This document shows, piece after piece, positions 1 through 8,138 of a stretch of DNA of 64,000 nt. The notes below the pieces were generated by a model that had not been told where the DNA came from, did not search any database, and worked only from the letters and a program-made list of their open reading frames with translations. Position numbers and translations under genes: made by a program. Source of the DNA: an uncultured Acidobacteriia bacterium. Lineage in GTDB: Bacteria; Acidobacteriota; Terriglobia; Bryobacterales; Bryobacteraceae. The stretch is taken from positions 62,001 to 126,000 of the forward strand of contig CAINNJ010000033.1 in NCBI GenBank assembly GCA_903851195.1, given 5' to 3'. The stretch's first letter is position 1, and each line of letters opens with the position of its first letter.

Positions 1-441
1 CGTCAGTCCCCACGCCGAAATGCGAATCGCGAACGGCAGCGTGTTCCGCATCCGGTGCAGAATCTCCACGCCCGTCCCTTTGGCCGCCATCCGGATGACC
101 AACTGCTTCTGCAGTCCCGTCTCCGGCTCCACCGGACCGGTCGCCGTCAGCACCTCGCCGGCGACGTCCACTTCAGCCGGGTCGTTATCCCGGGCGTACG
201 TGCGTTGGAAATCCTCCGGCGCCAGCCAGATGCGATGGCCGCCCCGCAGTTGCCACTCCGCTTCGCCGCTCTTGCCCAGCTGATCGTCGAACACCCGGAA
301 AAAGTTCTGTCCGCCCACAAACCCGCACCGCATCACCCGCGGGCCGATGTCCGCCGTCACAATCAGTTCGATCTCGCCATTCGAAATCCGGTAACAGTTC
401 GGCCAGCCGCCCCACTCTCTCTTCTCGATCTGAACGGACAT
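1..441 (-). CDS. DUF4380 (aldose-1-epimerase-like fold) protein, C-terminus outside window
   Basis: Open frame of 147 codons from ATG at 441 running off the left edge. The ATG overlaps the TGA of the upstream methyltransferase (ATGA), so the two are probably co-translated. Visible features are WPNCYR near residue 13, a strand-rich segment around VTADIGPRVMRCGF (28-41) and GGHRIWLAPE (67-76). These match the opening of DUF4380 proteins, which have a galactose-mutarotase-like beta-sandwich. No signal peptide is seen. The substrate is unknown; sugar binding would be inferred from the fold only. Confidence 0.7.
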   Translation of the reverse strand, partial: MSVQIEKREWGGWPNCYRISNGEIELIVTADIGPRVMRCGFVGGQNFFRVFDDQLGKSGEAEWQLRGGHRIWLAPEDFQRTYARDNDPAEVDVAGEVLTATGPVEPETGLQKQLVIRMAAKGTGVEILHRMRNTLPFAIRISAWGLT

Positions 442-1457
442 CAACTCCCTTTCACCGCGAGCACCACGTCCAGATACTTGCCCGTCCGTTTGCCCGAAAC
501 TTCACTGAATCCGGCTTCCCGCAGCAGCGCCGTGTATTCGGTCAGGCTGCGCTCCTTGCCCTCGGTGCAGATCAACATGTTGAGGCTCTGCATATGCGCC
601 CCAACCGGTCCGGACCGGTCTTCTTTGATCAGCTTTTCCGCCAGCAGCAACCCGCCGCCCGCCGGCAGCCGGTCGTAAACCCGCCGCAGCAACAAACGGA
701 TCTTCTCCTCCGGCCAGTCGTGCAGAATGCGCCCCAGCGCGTACAGGTCCGCCGCCGGCAACTCATCGGTAAAGAAATCCCCCGCCTGCAGTGTCAGCCG
801 GTCCCGCGCCGGCGACTTCTCCACGAATTCCCTCGCCAGCGCCGTGATCTTCTCCATGTCGAACACCACGCCGCGCAATTGCGGCCAGGCTTCACACGCC
901 GCGATGACCAGGTGCCCGGTCGCCGCTCCCAGATCCACCATCGTGCGGAAATTGCTCAGATCGAACGCGCGCACCACGTCCGGTGACGTGGATACCCCCA
1001 GGCCGTGCATGCCCATCGTGAACGTGCGCATCTTCTCCGGCGTGCTGAAGAAGTGCTCGAAGATTGGACCCGGCCAGCCGAAGGTCTGCTCCCACCGGGG
1101 CGTGCCTTCCCGGATCGCGTCCTCCAGATTTCCCCAGAGCTTGTACAGCACCTCATTGGAATAGAGGATGTAACCCGTGATGGCCGATTCGCTCGACCTC
1201 TTCAGGTACAGATCCGCGGCGATCGAGTTGGAAAACTGATCGCCCTCACGCTCCAGCAACTGCAGTGCAACGCAGGCTTCGAGCAGCCGCAGCGTGGTTT
1301 CGGGCTGCGTCTTCAGACGCTCCGCCACTTCCGCCGCCGTCAGAGCCTCTTCGGCCAGCAGGTCGAAAATGCCCAGATTCACCGCGACAAACAGGGTCTT
1401 CGACCGTCGAAAACCTTCCATCAGGTCAATTATTGGCGCCGGACCGGGTATGCTCAT
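441..1457 (-). CDS. SAM-dependent O-methyltransferase (acetylserotonin OMT / TcmN type)
   Basis: 338 residues. An N-terminal winged-helix dimerisation domain (about 12-100, with the DLLAEE..TAAEVAERL pattern) is followed by a Rossmann methyltransferase domain. SAM motif I is VDLGAATGH at 174-182, the acidic ribose-binding end is FD at 199-200, GDFF is at 227-230, and ILHDW near 244-248 carries the His used as general base in plant and bacterial class I O-methyltransferases. The start overlaps the thiL stop by 4 bp, and its own stop overlaps the DUF4380 gene, forming a tight operon. Known relatives methylate small hydroxylated aromatics; the substrate here cannot be read from sequence. Confidence 0.85.
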   Translation of the reverse strand: MSIPGPAPIIDLMEGFRRSKTLFVAVNLGIFDLLAEEALTAAEVAERLKTQPETTLRLLEACVALQLLEREGDQFSNSIAADLYLKRSSESAITGYILYSNEVLYKLWGNLEDAIREGTPRWEQTFGWPGPIFEHFFSTPEKMRTFTMGMHGLGVSTSPDVVRAFDLSNFRTMVDLGAATGHLVIAACEAWPQLRGVVFDMEKITALAREFVEKSPARDRLTLQAGDFFTDELPAADLYALGRILHDWPEEKIRLLLRRVYDRLPAGGGLLLAEKLIKEDRSGPVGAHMQSLNMLICTEGKERSLTEYTALLREAGFSEVSGKRTGKYLDVVLAVKGS

Positions 1458-2365
1458 CTGTTCCTGAAATGGTCGTATCCCTTGACCGGCAGAGGTACCC
1501 CGTGGTGCCGGATCTCACCGGCCGGACTATTGATGATCGTACCAATGCGGGTCAGCGGAATTCCCTGAAATGCAGCCGGGACCGGCGTGCCCGCCCGCAC
1601 CGTGAACAGCAGTTCGTACTCTTCCCCGCCGTGCAGCGCCTGTTCAAGGCTCGCTCCCCGGAATCTCGGCGGCTCCCCGATCTCCGCCCCCGCCCCGCTT
1701 TCCAGACACAGCCGCTCCAGATCGAGCGACAGCCCGTCGCTCACATCGATCGCCGCCGTCGCCCGCAGTTTCTCCCGCAGGAATACTCCCAGCGCCACCC
1801 GCGGCTCGGGATGCAGATGCCGCTGCCACGCCTTGCCTTTTCCACTTTCCAGACCCAGCGCCGACCCGCCCAGCGCGCCCGAAACATAGATCTCATGCCC
1901 GCGTCGCGCGCCGCCGCGCCGCAAAGCCTTCCCCCTCGGAACCGCGCCGCACACCGTGACGTCGCAGGCGAAAATCTCCCCGTGCGACAGGTCGCCGCCC
2001 GCCAGCACCGCGCCCCAGGCCGACGCCCCGGCGACAAGCGTGTCGAAGAAACGGTCCAGCCAGCGCGGCGTTGTCCACTTCGCCGCGCACAGGGACACGA
2101 GACAGAACCGGGGCGTTCCCCCCATCGCCGCGATGTCGCTGATGCTGCGCGCCAGAGCTTTCCGTGCGACGTCCGCCGCTTGATGTGTCTCCCGCAGGAA
2201 ATGCGTGCCCTCGACAAACAGGTCTGTGGTGAACAGCAGATCGTCCGCCGAGCCGCGCGGCCGGTAAATCGCGCAATCGTCGCCGATGCCCGCCACCACG
2301 GGCGACCCGGCCGGAGGCAGCGCCATCTTGCGCAGCCGCTCCGTGATCGTGCGTTCGTCTCTCAC
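1454..2365 (-). CDS. thiL: thiamine-monophosphate kinase
   Basis: Phosphorylates thiamine phosphate to thiamine diphosphate using ATP, the last step of cofactor synthesis. The protein belongs to the PurM/AIR synthetase-like ATP-binding fold. Seen: GIGDDCAIY (residues 26-34), TTDLFVEGTHFL with D48 and H55, LAGGDLSHG and DVSDGLSLDL, all family signatures for Mg-ATP and substrate binding. The GTG at 2365 is chosen (303 aa) because it gives the usual ThiL beginning (..ERTITERL). A TTG at 2395 would lie inside a 15-bp tandem repeat. The stop overlaps the methyltransferase start. thiS is about 60 kb away in this window; no other thi gene is near. Confidence 0.9.
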   Translation of the reverse strand: MRDERTITERLRKMALPPAGSPVVAGIGDDCAIYRPRGSADDLLFTTDLFVEGTHFLRETHQAADVARKALARSISDIAAMGGTPRFCLVSLCAAKWTTPRWLDRFFDTLVAGASAWGAVLAGGDLSHGEIFACDVTVCGAVPRGKALRRGGARRGHEIYVSGALGGSALGLESGKGKAWQRHLHPEPRVALGVFLREKLRATAAIDVSDGLSLDLERLCLESGAGAEIGEPPRFRGASLEQALHGGEEYELLFTVRAGTPVPAAFQGIPLTRIGTIINSPAGEIRHHGVPLPVKGYDHFRNR

Positions 2366-2368
2366 GCG

Positions 2369-2398
2369 CCGGCCATCCAAACCCCGGCCATCCAATCC
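2369..2398. repeat. 15-bp tandem duplication before thiL
   Basis: Two direct copies, 2369-2383 and 2384-2398, sharing the core CCGGCCATCCAA and differing at one base near the end. They fill the gap between the stop of the propeller gene (2408) and the chosen thiL start (2365). One of several such short tandem duplications at gene borders in this window. Confidence 0.85.
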
Positions 2399-2407
2399 GC
2401 GCCCAAC

Positions 2408-4303
2408 TTACTGCGGAGCCCGGTCCGGTTCGAGAAACAGCTTCACGCGGTTGCTCTCTTCCCCGTTCATCAGAATTCGCAGTTCGCTCGCGCCGCGGTT
2501 GACGATCGGTGGAATCTGCAGTTCCACCACGTAATAGCCCACGTATCCCGGCGCCAAAGTCGCGCGCGTCACCTGCACGGGAGTTCCGTCGAGCCACGCC
2601 GTCACGTTGCCCTTCACCACCGGCGGCGAATCGAGAGGCGCGGGCACGCCCGTGATCCAGTCCGGCGTCACCCGGCCCAAACCAGTCGCCAGCAACTGCA
2701 CCGCGGACCCCGCCCGCACGGCCACGTTCGGATCCAGCACCAGCCCGCTCTGCGCGTCAAGCAGCAGCGGCGAACCGTCGGAATCCACGAAAATCGCCGG
2801 CGAAGCGTCCCGCACTGTAACCGGCACCGTCCAGCGGTCCCCGGTTCCTTCAAGCGCCAATTGGAACTGTCCGGCGGACGCCTCGAACGGAACCTGTAAC
2901 TGCGAACTCTGCGCCGTGGCCGCGATCACCGGATACGGCATATTGCCGCTACGTCCTTTTTGTACGCTCGCGCCAAGCACGCTGATCAGGGATCCCGGAG
3001 CCGCCGAGCGGTCGCTCATGTCCGCCGCGTTCACCACCCGCACGTTCTTCGTCCGGTGCGGCGCCTGGGTTTCGAACACGCCGTACCCGTCGAGAGCCAC
3101 CGTCAGCGTGTTGTCGCTGTTCAGCCGGACATCCCACGCCACCGCCGCCGGCAGATCCCGCGAGATCATCTTCCACACCGATGGCGCCGGACCCGCGTCG
3201 TTTAAGGACACACTGCCCGAGAAGATTCCGCGGTCCGTAGCCAGATAGACGACGCTCGCCGAACGGTCCGCCGCGACCCCGTGAATCTGTGTCGCGGGCA
3301 GAGCGCCCGTCACGTCTTCCCAGAACTGACCGCCGTTGATCGTCCTGAGCAACCGCGCGCCCGCCGCGGCCAGCGCCGAATTCGGCCGGTCGCTGTCCAC
3401 CCAGATCCGCTCGATCGCCGCAGCCCCCGCCGCCGGACTCTCTTCCCACGAACTGCCGCCGTCCCGTGACACGTACAGTTTCCCGTCTGCCGTGCCCAGA
3501 TACGAAATCCCGGTAGCCTGGGCCGCCGCGCTCACCCGCAGTCCCGTCCTGCTCGCCAGCCGTGTCCGCAGCGCCGCTTCCGGATCACCACCGCCCACAG
3601 GCGTCCAACCCCCGCCTTCAAACCCGACCACCGTGGAATCCGCCAGCACCACCGTCCACCGGCTCAGCAGCCGACGCGCTGTCAGATTCGGCAACTCATC
3701 ATTTAAACCGCGCCAGCTCAGCCCCGCATCCATCGATCGCCAGACGCCGAACTGATTCGCCGCCGTGATTTCCTGCGCATTCGCCGGCGAGACGGCCACC
3801 GAGGTGAATCCGCCGCCCACGATCGAACGGCTGTTGAAACCCGTCAGATTCAGCCACGACCGGCCATTGTCTTCCGATGCATACACATTGGTGGGTCCCG
3901 CCGCATACAGCCGGTTCGACGCCACCTGAATGAGCGCGTCCGGTTCCGGCAGCGACACCGCCGGCGCCGCGCCCGACGCGGGAGGAACGCTGTCCGTGGT
4001 ATTCAGGCGCCAGTGCTGGAAGTCCGCTGTCTCGAAAATCCGGCCCGCCGCTGTCCGCACCAGCAGCCGGTCGCCGCCGCCCGAATACCAAGCGCTTCTC
4101 ACCGGACCCGTCGCCGGACCCGCCAGCCCGAGATTCAGCGTCGTGCCCGCGACCCGCCGCCAACTCGCGGCGTTGTCGACCGCGGAACCCGCCGGCGACA
4201 CCTGGGCGCGTCCGGCCGGCGCGAAGGCAGCCAGCAGCGCTCCCGCTATCGAAAGAGGAATCGCGCCGCGCCGAATTCGCACACCTGTCTCACATCGACA
4301 CAT
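2408..4303 (-). CDS. exported beta-propeller (BNR/sialidase-like) protein with Solibacter-type C-terminal domain
   Basis: 631 residues. An Arg-rich N-terminus and hydrophobic core ending in AGRAQ (about residue 34) form a Sec signal peptide; a GTG at 4282 would give a tidier signal than the ATG at 4303. Residues ~40-425 hold repeated Asp-box-like segments such as YASEDNGRSWLNL, WRSMDAGLSWRGL, YVSRDGGSSWEE and RTINGGQFWED, typical of a BNR/sortilin-type propeller. The last ~200 residues (from SAAPGSLISVLG to SNRVKLFLEPD) match the strand-rich domain abundant in Solibacter exported proteins. Probably surface or periplasmic; ligand unknown. It is the first gene of the thiL operon direction, 42 bp before thiL. 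Confidence 0.8.
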   Translation of the reverse strand: MCRCETGVRIRRGAIPLSIAGALLAAFAPAGRAQVSPAGSAVDNAASWRRVAGTTLNLGLAGPATGPVRSAWYSGGGDRLLVRTAAGRIFETADFQHWRLNTTDSVPPASGAAPAVSLPEPDALIQVASNRLYAAGPTNVYASEDNGRSWLNLTGFNSRSIVGGGFTSVAVSPANAQEITAANQFGVWRSMDAGLSWRGLNDELPNLTARRLLSRWTVVLADSTVVGFEGGGWTPVGGGDPEAALRTRLASRTGLRVSAAAQATGISYLGTADGKLYVSRDGGSSWEESPAAGAAAIERIWVDSDRPNSALAAAGARLLRTINGGQFWEDVTGALPATQIHGVAADRSASVVYLATDRGIFSGSVSLNDAGPAPSVWKMISRDLPAAVAWDVRLNSDNTLTVALDGYGVFETQAPHRTKNVRVVNAADMSDRSAAPGSLISVLGASVQKGRSGNMPYPVIAATAQSSQLQVPFEASAGQFQLALEGTGDRWTVPVTVRDASPAIFVDSDGSPLLLDAQSGLVLDPNVAVRAGSAVQLLATGLGRVTPDWITGVPAPLDSPPVVKGNVTAWLDGTPVQVTRATLAPGYVGYYVVELQIPPIVNRGASELRILMNGEESNRVKLFLEPDRAPQ

Positions 4304-4414
4304 CGACGTGTCTCGATTCTACCGCACTTCGGCGAGCCTGATTCCGGAACCTGCTGATTCGGCGTATGTTGCACATGTCGTTTTCGCACGGACCGAAACT
4401 TTCCTGCACGAACG

Positions 4415-5260
4415 GTGCTATTCTTGGGGTTATCCGTGGCACCTTTTTGGCCAAATTCGAGGTTGATCGTAGCGCTGGTCTCCGGCCTGCTTTTCACATT
4501 CGGGTCTCTGTCCGCGCAGCAGCCGGATCTGCCGGCGCAGCCATCGACTATGGATATAGGTGGCGCGGCGCGCCTGCTTAGTTTCACCGGCCAGGTCTCC
4601 GTAATGCGGGATTCTTCCGCCTGGGCGTTGAACAGCGGCGATCTCGTGCAGCCGCAGCAAGTCGTCGTTACCGGGCCGGACGGCTGGGGCGTCTTTCAGG
4701 TGTCGGACGGCAGCAAATTTGAGGTTTACCCCAACTCCAGAGTCGTCTTCCGCGCCACCCGCGGCGACTGGAAGGAAATGCTGGAAGTCTGGCTGGGCAA
4801 GGTTCGCGTCCAGATCGAGCATTTCGGCAACATCCCGAACAACAATAAGGTGCGCACGCCCAGTGCCGTGATCTCGGTGCGCGGCACCATCTTCGATGTG
4901 ACCGTCGAAGACCAGAGCGATTCCACCCTCGTCGAGGACGAGGAAGGCTCCGTCTCCGTCCGTCATCTGCTCCGCCCCGGACAGGAACGCATTCTGATGG
5001 CCGGCGATTCCGTTCGCATCTACCGGAATGAGCCGCTCGGAAAAGCCACCATCGACAAAGGCGCCGTGCTGCAGCGTGCCGTCCGCGCCGCTTCCGATGC
5101 GTTCTACCAGTTGGCCCTCAGCGGACAGCGCGCCGGAGGTTCCATCGCGCGTGTTCCGACCGCCGGCAGCCCGGGAGATAAGAACGGCTCTCCCGTTCCT
5201 CCGCCGCCCTCCGCGCCGCCGCCTCCACCTCCCGCTGGACCGCCGCCACCGCCGATGTAG
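4415..5260 (+). CDS. exported FecR-domain protein with proline-rich tail
   Basis: Up to 281 residues from GTG 4415; GTG 4436 is a good alternative that places Arg just before the signal-peptide core (LIVALVSGLLFTFGSLSAQ). The FecR domain spans roughly residues 50-185, with LVQPQQVVVTGPDGWGVFQ, SRVVFR and the diagnostic VRTPSAVISVRGTIFDV. The tail after about 255 is almost only Pro, Ala and Ser. FecR domains classically sense or anchor at the envelope, but no sigma factor or TonB receptor is adjacent, so regulation of iron uptake is not supported. The next genes (5348, 5939) follow on the same strand. Confidence 0.8.
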   Translation: MLFLGLSVAPFWPNSRLIVALVSGLLFTFGSLSAQQPDLPAQPSTMDIGGAARLLSFTGQVSVMRDSSAWALNSGDLVQPQQVVVTGPDGWGVFQVSDGSKFEVYPNSRVVFRATRGDWKEMLEVWLGKVRVQIEHFGNIPNNNKVRTPSAVISVRGTIFDVTVEDQSDSTLVEDEEGSVSVRHLLRPGQERILMAGDSVRIYRNEPLGKATIDKGAVLQRAVRAASDAFYQLALSGQRAGGSIARVPTAGSPGDKNGSPVPPPPSAPPPPPPAGPPPPPM

Positions 5261-5293
5261 TCCCGTTCTCCTCGGGTTTCTGGTGCCGGCGTA

Positions 5294-5341
5294 AATTGGT
5301 GCTGGCCTGAACTGGTGTTAGCCTGAACTGGTGTTAGCCTG
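5294..5341. repeat. three 16-bp tandem units before the 5348 gene
   Basis: Units at 5294-5309, 5310-5325 and 5326-5341. The last two are identical (AACTGGTGTTAGCCTG); the first differs at three positions. The array ends 6 bp before the ATG at 5348 and leaves GAAAAGG as the likely ribosome-binding site. Transcription of the 5348 gene, or translation coupling from the FecR gene, must pass through it. Confidence 0.9.
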
Positions 5342-5347
5342 AAAAGG

Positions 5348-5938
5348 ATGCGACTGCGTCCGATAGCTTTCGCGCTTTCCCTTCTGGCAGCGCTGCCTGG
5401 TTTGCCCGCGCTTCGGGCACAGCAGCCCGCCGTCGCAGCCGCCGCACTACCCTCCGACCAGCAACTTCTTACCCTTCTGCGCAGCGTTTCCGCGCATGCC
5501 CTCAACCTGCTCCCCCTGCTCGATCAGGTACATGCCTCCGACTGGGTCTCGCGCGGCGCTCCCGAAACCTACGCCCTCCAGCTCGCCTACGCCCGCCGGC
5601 AGATTCAGGGAATCGAGGCCGATTTCACTGCCCTCGCGTCGCATCCCGACCACATGCAGGACTGCATGCGCGCCCTCTTCCGCGTGCAAACCTTCCATCG
5701 CTCTCTCGATACCTTACTCGGCGGTCTGCGCAAATACCAAAACCCCGCCCTCGCCGATCTCATCCAGTCCGTAGCCGCCGAAGATCAGGAAGATCTGGGC
5801 AAATTGCAGGATTACCTCCTCGAACTTGCCAATCAGAAGGAACAGGAGTACCTGGTCGTCGACCACGAGGCTCAACGCTGCCGCGCCATTCTGTCCCGCG
5901 AACCGGCCACGCCCCGCAAGAACGCTCCGAAGGAATAA
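5348..5938 (+). CDS. small exported helical protein, unknown function
   Basis: 196 residues beginning with a clear signal peptide (MRLRPIAFALSLLAALPG, then ALRAQ about residue 25). The mature part is predicted mostly helical, rich in Leu, Gln and charged residues, with Cys at about 108 (MQDCMRALF) and 179 (QRCRAIL). No family was recognised. It follows the FecR gene by 87 bp containing a 16-bp triple repeat, and its stop TAA abuts the GTG of a Cys-rich miniprotein gene. A periplasmic partner of the FecR protein is possible but only suggested by position. Confidence 0.65.
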   Translation: MRLRPIAFALSLLAALPGLPALRAQQPAVAAAALPSDQQLLTLLRSVSAHALNLLPLLDQVHASDWVSRGAPETYALQLAYARRQIQGIEADFTALASHPDHMQDCMRALFRVQTFHRSLDTLLGGLRKYQNPALADLIQSVAAEDQEDLGKLQDYLLELANQKEQEYLVVDHEAQRCRAILSREPATPRKNAPKE

Positions 5939-6115
5939 GTGACCCAATCTATGCCGTTTTTCTGTAGTATCTGCGAAGAAGAATCCGCCACCATCTGCGC
6001 CAGTTGCACCAAGGACGCCTGCGATAACCACCTCTGCCCGAAATGCCACAACTGCAGCGATTGCTGCGCCTGTGAGCTCACGCTCGACGAAACCGCGAAC
6101 GGCAGGCCCCACTGA
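5939..6115 (+). CDS. 58-residue Cys-rich putative zinc-binding miniprotein
   Basis: Starts with GTG immediately after the previous TAA (ATG at 5951 is an alternative) and ends TGA at 6113-6115. It encodes 58 residues with 13 Cys plus His31 and His37: CxxC pairs at 9/12, 20/23, 33/36, 39/42 and 43/45, with an extra Cys28. The spacing CxxC-x7-CxxC-x4-C-x2-H-x-C-x2-C resembles treble-clef or cross-brace zinc fingers, not ferredoxin. There is no signal peptide, so it should be cytoplasmic although its neighbours are exported. The family was not recognised; zinc binding is inferred from the Cys pattern. Confidence 0.65.
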   Translation: MTQSMPFFCSICEEESATICASCTKDACDNHLCPKCHNCSDCCACELTLDETANGRPH

Positions 6116-6148
6116 TCGGCTGAGCGCAAACCGCCCCGGGCGCCGACA

Positions 6149-6196
6149 GTCAGCTCTTCGAGGCGTCAGTTCTTCGAGGCGTCAGCTCTTCGACTC
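6149..6196. repeat. three 16-bp tandem units across a stop codon
   Basis: Units at 6149-6164, 6165-6180 and 6181-6196 with consensus GTCAGCTCTTCGAGGC. The third unit contains the last codons and TGA (6184-6182) of the minus-strand gene 6182-7135, so the tandem copies also repeat the SKS-stop coding end. The period is the same as in the array at 5294-5341 but the sequence is unrelated. Confidence 0.9.
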
Positions 6197-7135
6197 GTCC
6201 TGCCGCGCGCTCCACGCCTTCTGCAGGTGCGTCCGGGCAAACTCCAGATCTTTCCCCATCGCGCCGGGCGCATCCTGCGGATTGTATTCCGTGTGGATCG
6301 AAATCGGGCCGGTGAACCGGACCGCCGCGAGCCGCGCGAAGAACTTGCCCCAGTCCACCATGCCTTCGCCGAGCGGGCACTTCTGCATCACGAAGTTGTC
6401 GCCGTCTTTCTTCCAGTAGAAGTCCTGCAGCGATACCGCTTTCAGCCGGGGCAGGGCAATGCGCAGTGCCGCCTCCCAGCCCCCCAGGCCGCCCTCCGCC
6501 ATGGCTTCCGCCGGATCAAAATAGTACCCGACCAGCTTCGGGTCCAGATCGCCAATAATGCTCTGTGTGTCCCACACCGCCTCGCCCACCAGTTCGCCCG
6601 CCCGGTTCGGAATCATCACCGCCATCTCGCATCTCTGCGCCTGCATCGTCAGCTGGATCAGTTCCTGCTTCACCTGCAGCAGGCGCCGGGCGATCGGAGC
6701 CGTCCCGTACGGCCACGTGCCGGTCCGAAACAAGGGTATCTGTGAATGGCCGGTCAGATACAGCACCGGATAGCTCGTCGGGTCCGCCACCGTGGTGATG
6801 TTGGTCGAAATCATCGGCACTTCGAGCCCGGAGCCGCGGATGCTCTCGAACGCCCGCACCAGGTCCACGTTGGTGATTCGCGGATCCACATGCCCGCCGA
6901 TCATCACCGTCAGATCCACGCCTTCGTAGCCCAGTTGCGCCGCGATATCGCCGACCTGCGGATACGGAACCCGGATCATGTTCTGCGAATAAACGCAGAG
7001 CAGGGGAGTGGTTCGTTGGGGCGCCGAACGCCCGAAGCGGGGTGTCGTGTCCGGCGGAGTCTGCGCCGCGGCCCGCGTGACAGCGCCCGCGGCAATGAGT
7101 TCACCGAGTCCGGCAAGAGCGGTTCTGCGAGTCAT
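6182..7135 (-). CDS. exported sugar-phosphate isomerase/epimerase-like TIM-barrel protein
   Basis: 317 residues. The N-terminus MTRRTALAGLGELIAAGAV followed by AAAQT is a Tat-like or Sec signal. The body matches the xylose-isomerase-like TIM barrel (AP endonuclease 2 superfamily): GYEGVDLTV near 70, a VPMISTNI strand, VGYYFDPAEA near 200, LKAVSLQDFYW and the late GPISIHTEY strand, with His/Glu/Asp residues that normally bind a divalent metal. A strong ribosome-binding site (AGGAG) lies 6 bp before the ATG. Such exported barrels are common in Solibacter-like genomes next to Gfo/Idh oxidoreductases; here the nearest neighbours are metF and the Cys-rich gene. Substrate unknown. Confidence 0.75.
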   Translation of the reverse strand: MTRRTALAGLGELIAAGAVTRAAAQTPPDTTPRFGRSAPQRTTPLLCVYSQNMIRVPYPQVGDIAAQLGYEGVDLTVMIGGHVDPRITNVDLVRAFESIRGSGLEVPMISTNITTVADPTSYPVLYLTGHSQIPLFRTGTWPYGTAPIARRLLQVKQELIQLTMQAQRCEMAVMIPNRAGELVGEAVWDTQSIIGDLDPKLVGYYFDPAEAMAEGGLGGWEAALRIALPRLKAVSLQDFYWKKDGDNFVMQKCPLGEGMVDWGKFFARLAAVRFTGPISIHTEYNPQDAPGAMGKDLEFARTHLQKAWSARQDESKS

Positions 7136-7168
7136 GAAAAACTCCTGCCACCATCTTAAAGCCGGTTC

Positions 7169-8065
7169 TTACGCCGCCGGCGTGCCGATCAGCCCGATCG
7201 CCCGCAGCGCGTTGCAGATGTCCCGCGACGCATGGCTCCGGTTCATGGTGTAAAAGTGAAGCCCTGGCGCTCCCCCCATCAGCAGATCCAGACACTGTGA
7301 CGTCGCGTGCGCCACGCCCAGCCGCATCACCGCCGCCGGATCGTTCCGCGCCTTGTCGAGTTGCGCCGCCAGCTTGAAAGGCAGCGTCGCGCCGCACATT
7401 CCGGTCAGGCGTTCGATCTGCGCCACATTCGTGATCGGCCAGATGCCGGGAAGAATCGGCACCGTGATTCCGGCCGCGCGCGCCCGTTCCACGAACTCCC
7501 AGTAAACCCGGTTGTCCAGAAACAGCTGCGTGATCAGGAAGTCCGCCCCGGCGTCGACTTTCCGCTTCAGATTGTTCACATCCACCGCGGGATTGCCGCA
7601 CTCCGGGTGCTTTTCCGGATACGCCGCGCCGCCCACCGAGAGGCTCTGCCCGTGGTTCATCCGAATGAACGCCACCAGCTCGTCCGCGTTCCGGAAGCCC
7701 CCGTCTACCGGCACGAAGGCCGTTTCGCCCTTCGGCGGATCTCCCCGCAACGCCAGAATGTTCTCCACCCCGGCAGCCGCCAACCGGTTCACCACGGCGC
7801 CGATGTCCTCCCGCGTGGAGCCGACACACGTCAGGTGCGCCATCGCCTCGATGCCCGAATTCTGCTTGATTCGGGAAACAATGTCGATCGTCTTCTCGCG
7901 TGTGGAACCGCCCGCGCCATACGTGACCGAAACGAATGACGGTTCCAGTTCGCCGAGTTCGGAAATCGTGCGCTCCAGCTGCGCGGCCGCTTCATCCGAT
8001 TTGGGAGGAAAAAACTCGAACGATATGGAGGGCAGTCCGGTGGTCAGAAAATCCCGGATCAGCAT
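7169..8065 (-). CDS. metF: methylenetetrahydrofolate reductase
   Basis: 298 residues from ATG 8065. It reduces 5,10-methylene-THF to 5-methyl-THF with FAD and NAD(P)H, supplying methyl groups for methionine. Seen: ISFEFFPPKSDE near the N-terminus (catalytic Glu), SVTYGAGGSTREKT, HLTCVG, ILALRGDPP, GADFLITQLFLDN with the folate-contacting region, and PILPGIWPI. Length equals that of bacterial MetF. It is divergent from the sensor kinase gene with 73 bp between starts; I see no SAM riboswitch in that short gap. Confidence 0.95.
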   Translation of the reverse strand: MLIRDFLTTGLPSISFEFFPPKSDEAAAQLERTISELGELEPSFVSVTYGAGGSTREKTIDIVSRIKQNSGIEAMAHLTCVGSTREDIGAVVNRLAAAGVENILALRGDPPKGETAFVPVDGGFRNADELVAFIRMNHGQSLSVGGAAYPEKHPECGNPAVDVNNLKRKVDAGADFLITQLFLDNRVYWEFVERARAAGITVPILPGIWPITNVAQIERLTGMCGATLPFKLAAQLDKARNDPAAVMRLGVAHATSQCLDLLMGGAPGLHFYTMNRSHASRDICNALRAIGLIGTPAA

Positions 8066-8138
8066 ACTCCGATTGTATCGTTCCGCCCTCCATTTCCCGC
8101 GGGCGTTGCGGCTGCTGTGTAATGGAAGCATTCGCGGT

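Noticed and set aside
1265-2899. Open frame of 544 codons on the + strand
   Set aside because: It is antisense to thiL and the propeller gene, extremely rich in Arg and Pro, and has no domain; it is a by-product of high GC in a real minus-strand gene.
5294-6196. Possible CRISPR array from repeated 16-bp units
   Set aside because: Units are directly adjacent without spacers, only three copies each, and the two arrays have unrelated sequences.
8066-8138. SAM or other riboswitch upstream of metF
   Set aside because: Only 73 bp separate metF from the divergent kinase gene and no conserved riboswitch core was visible.
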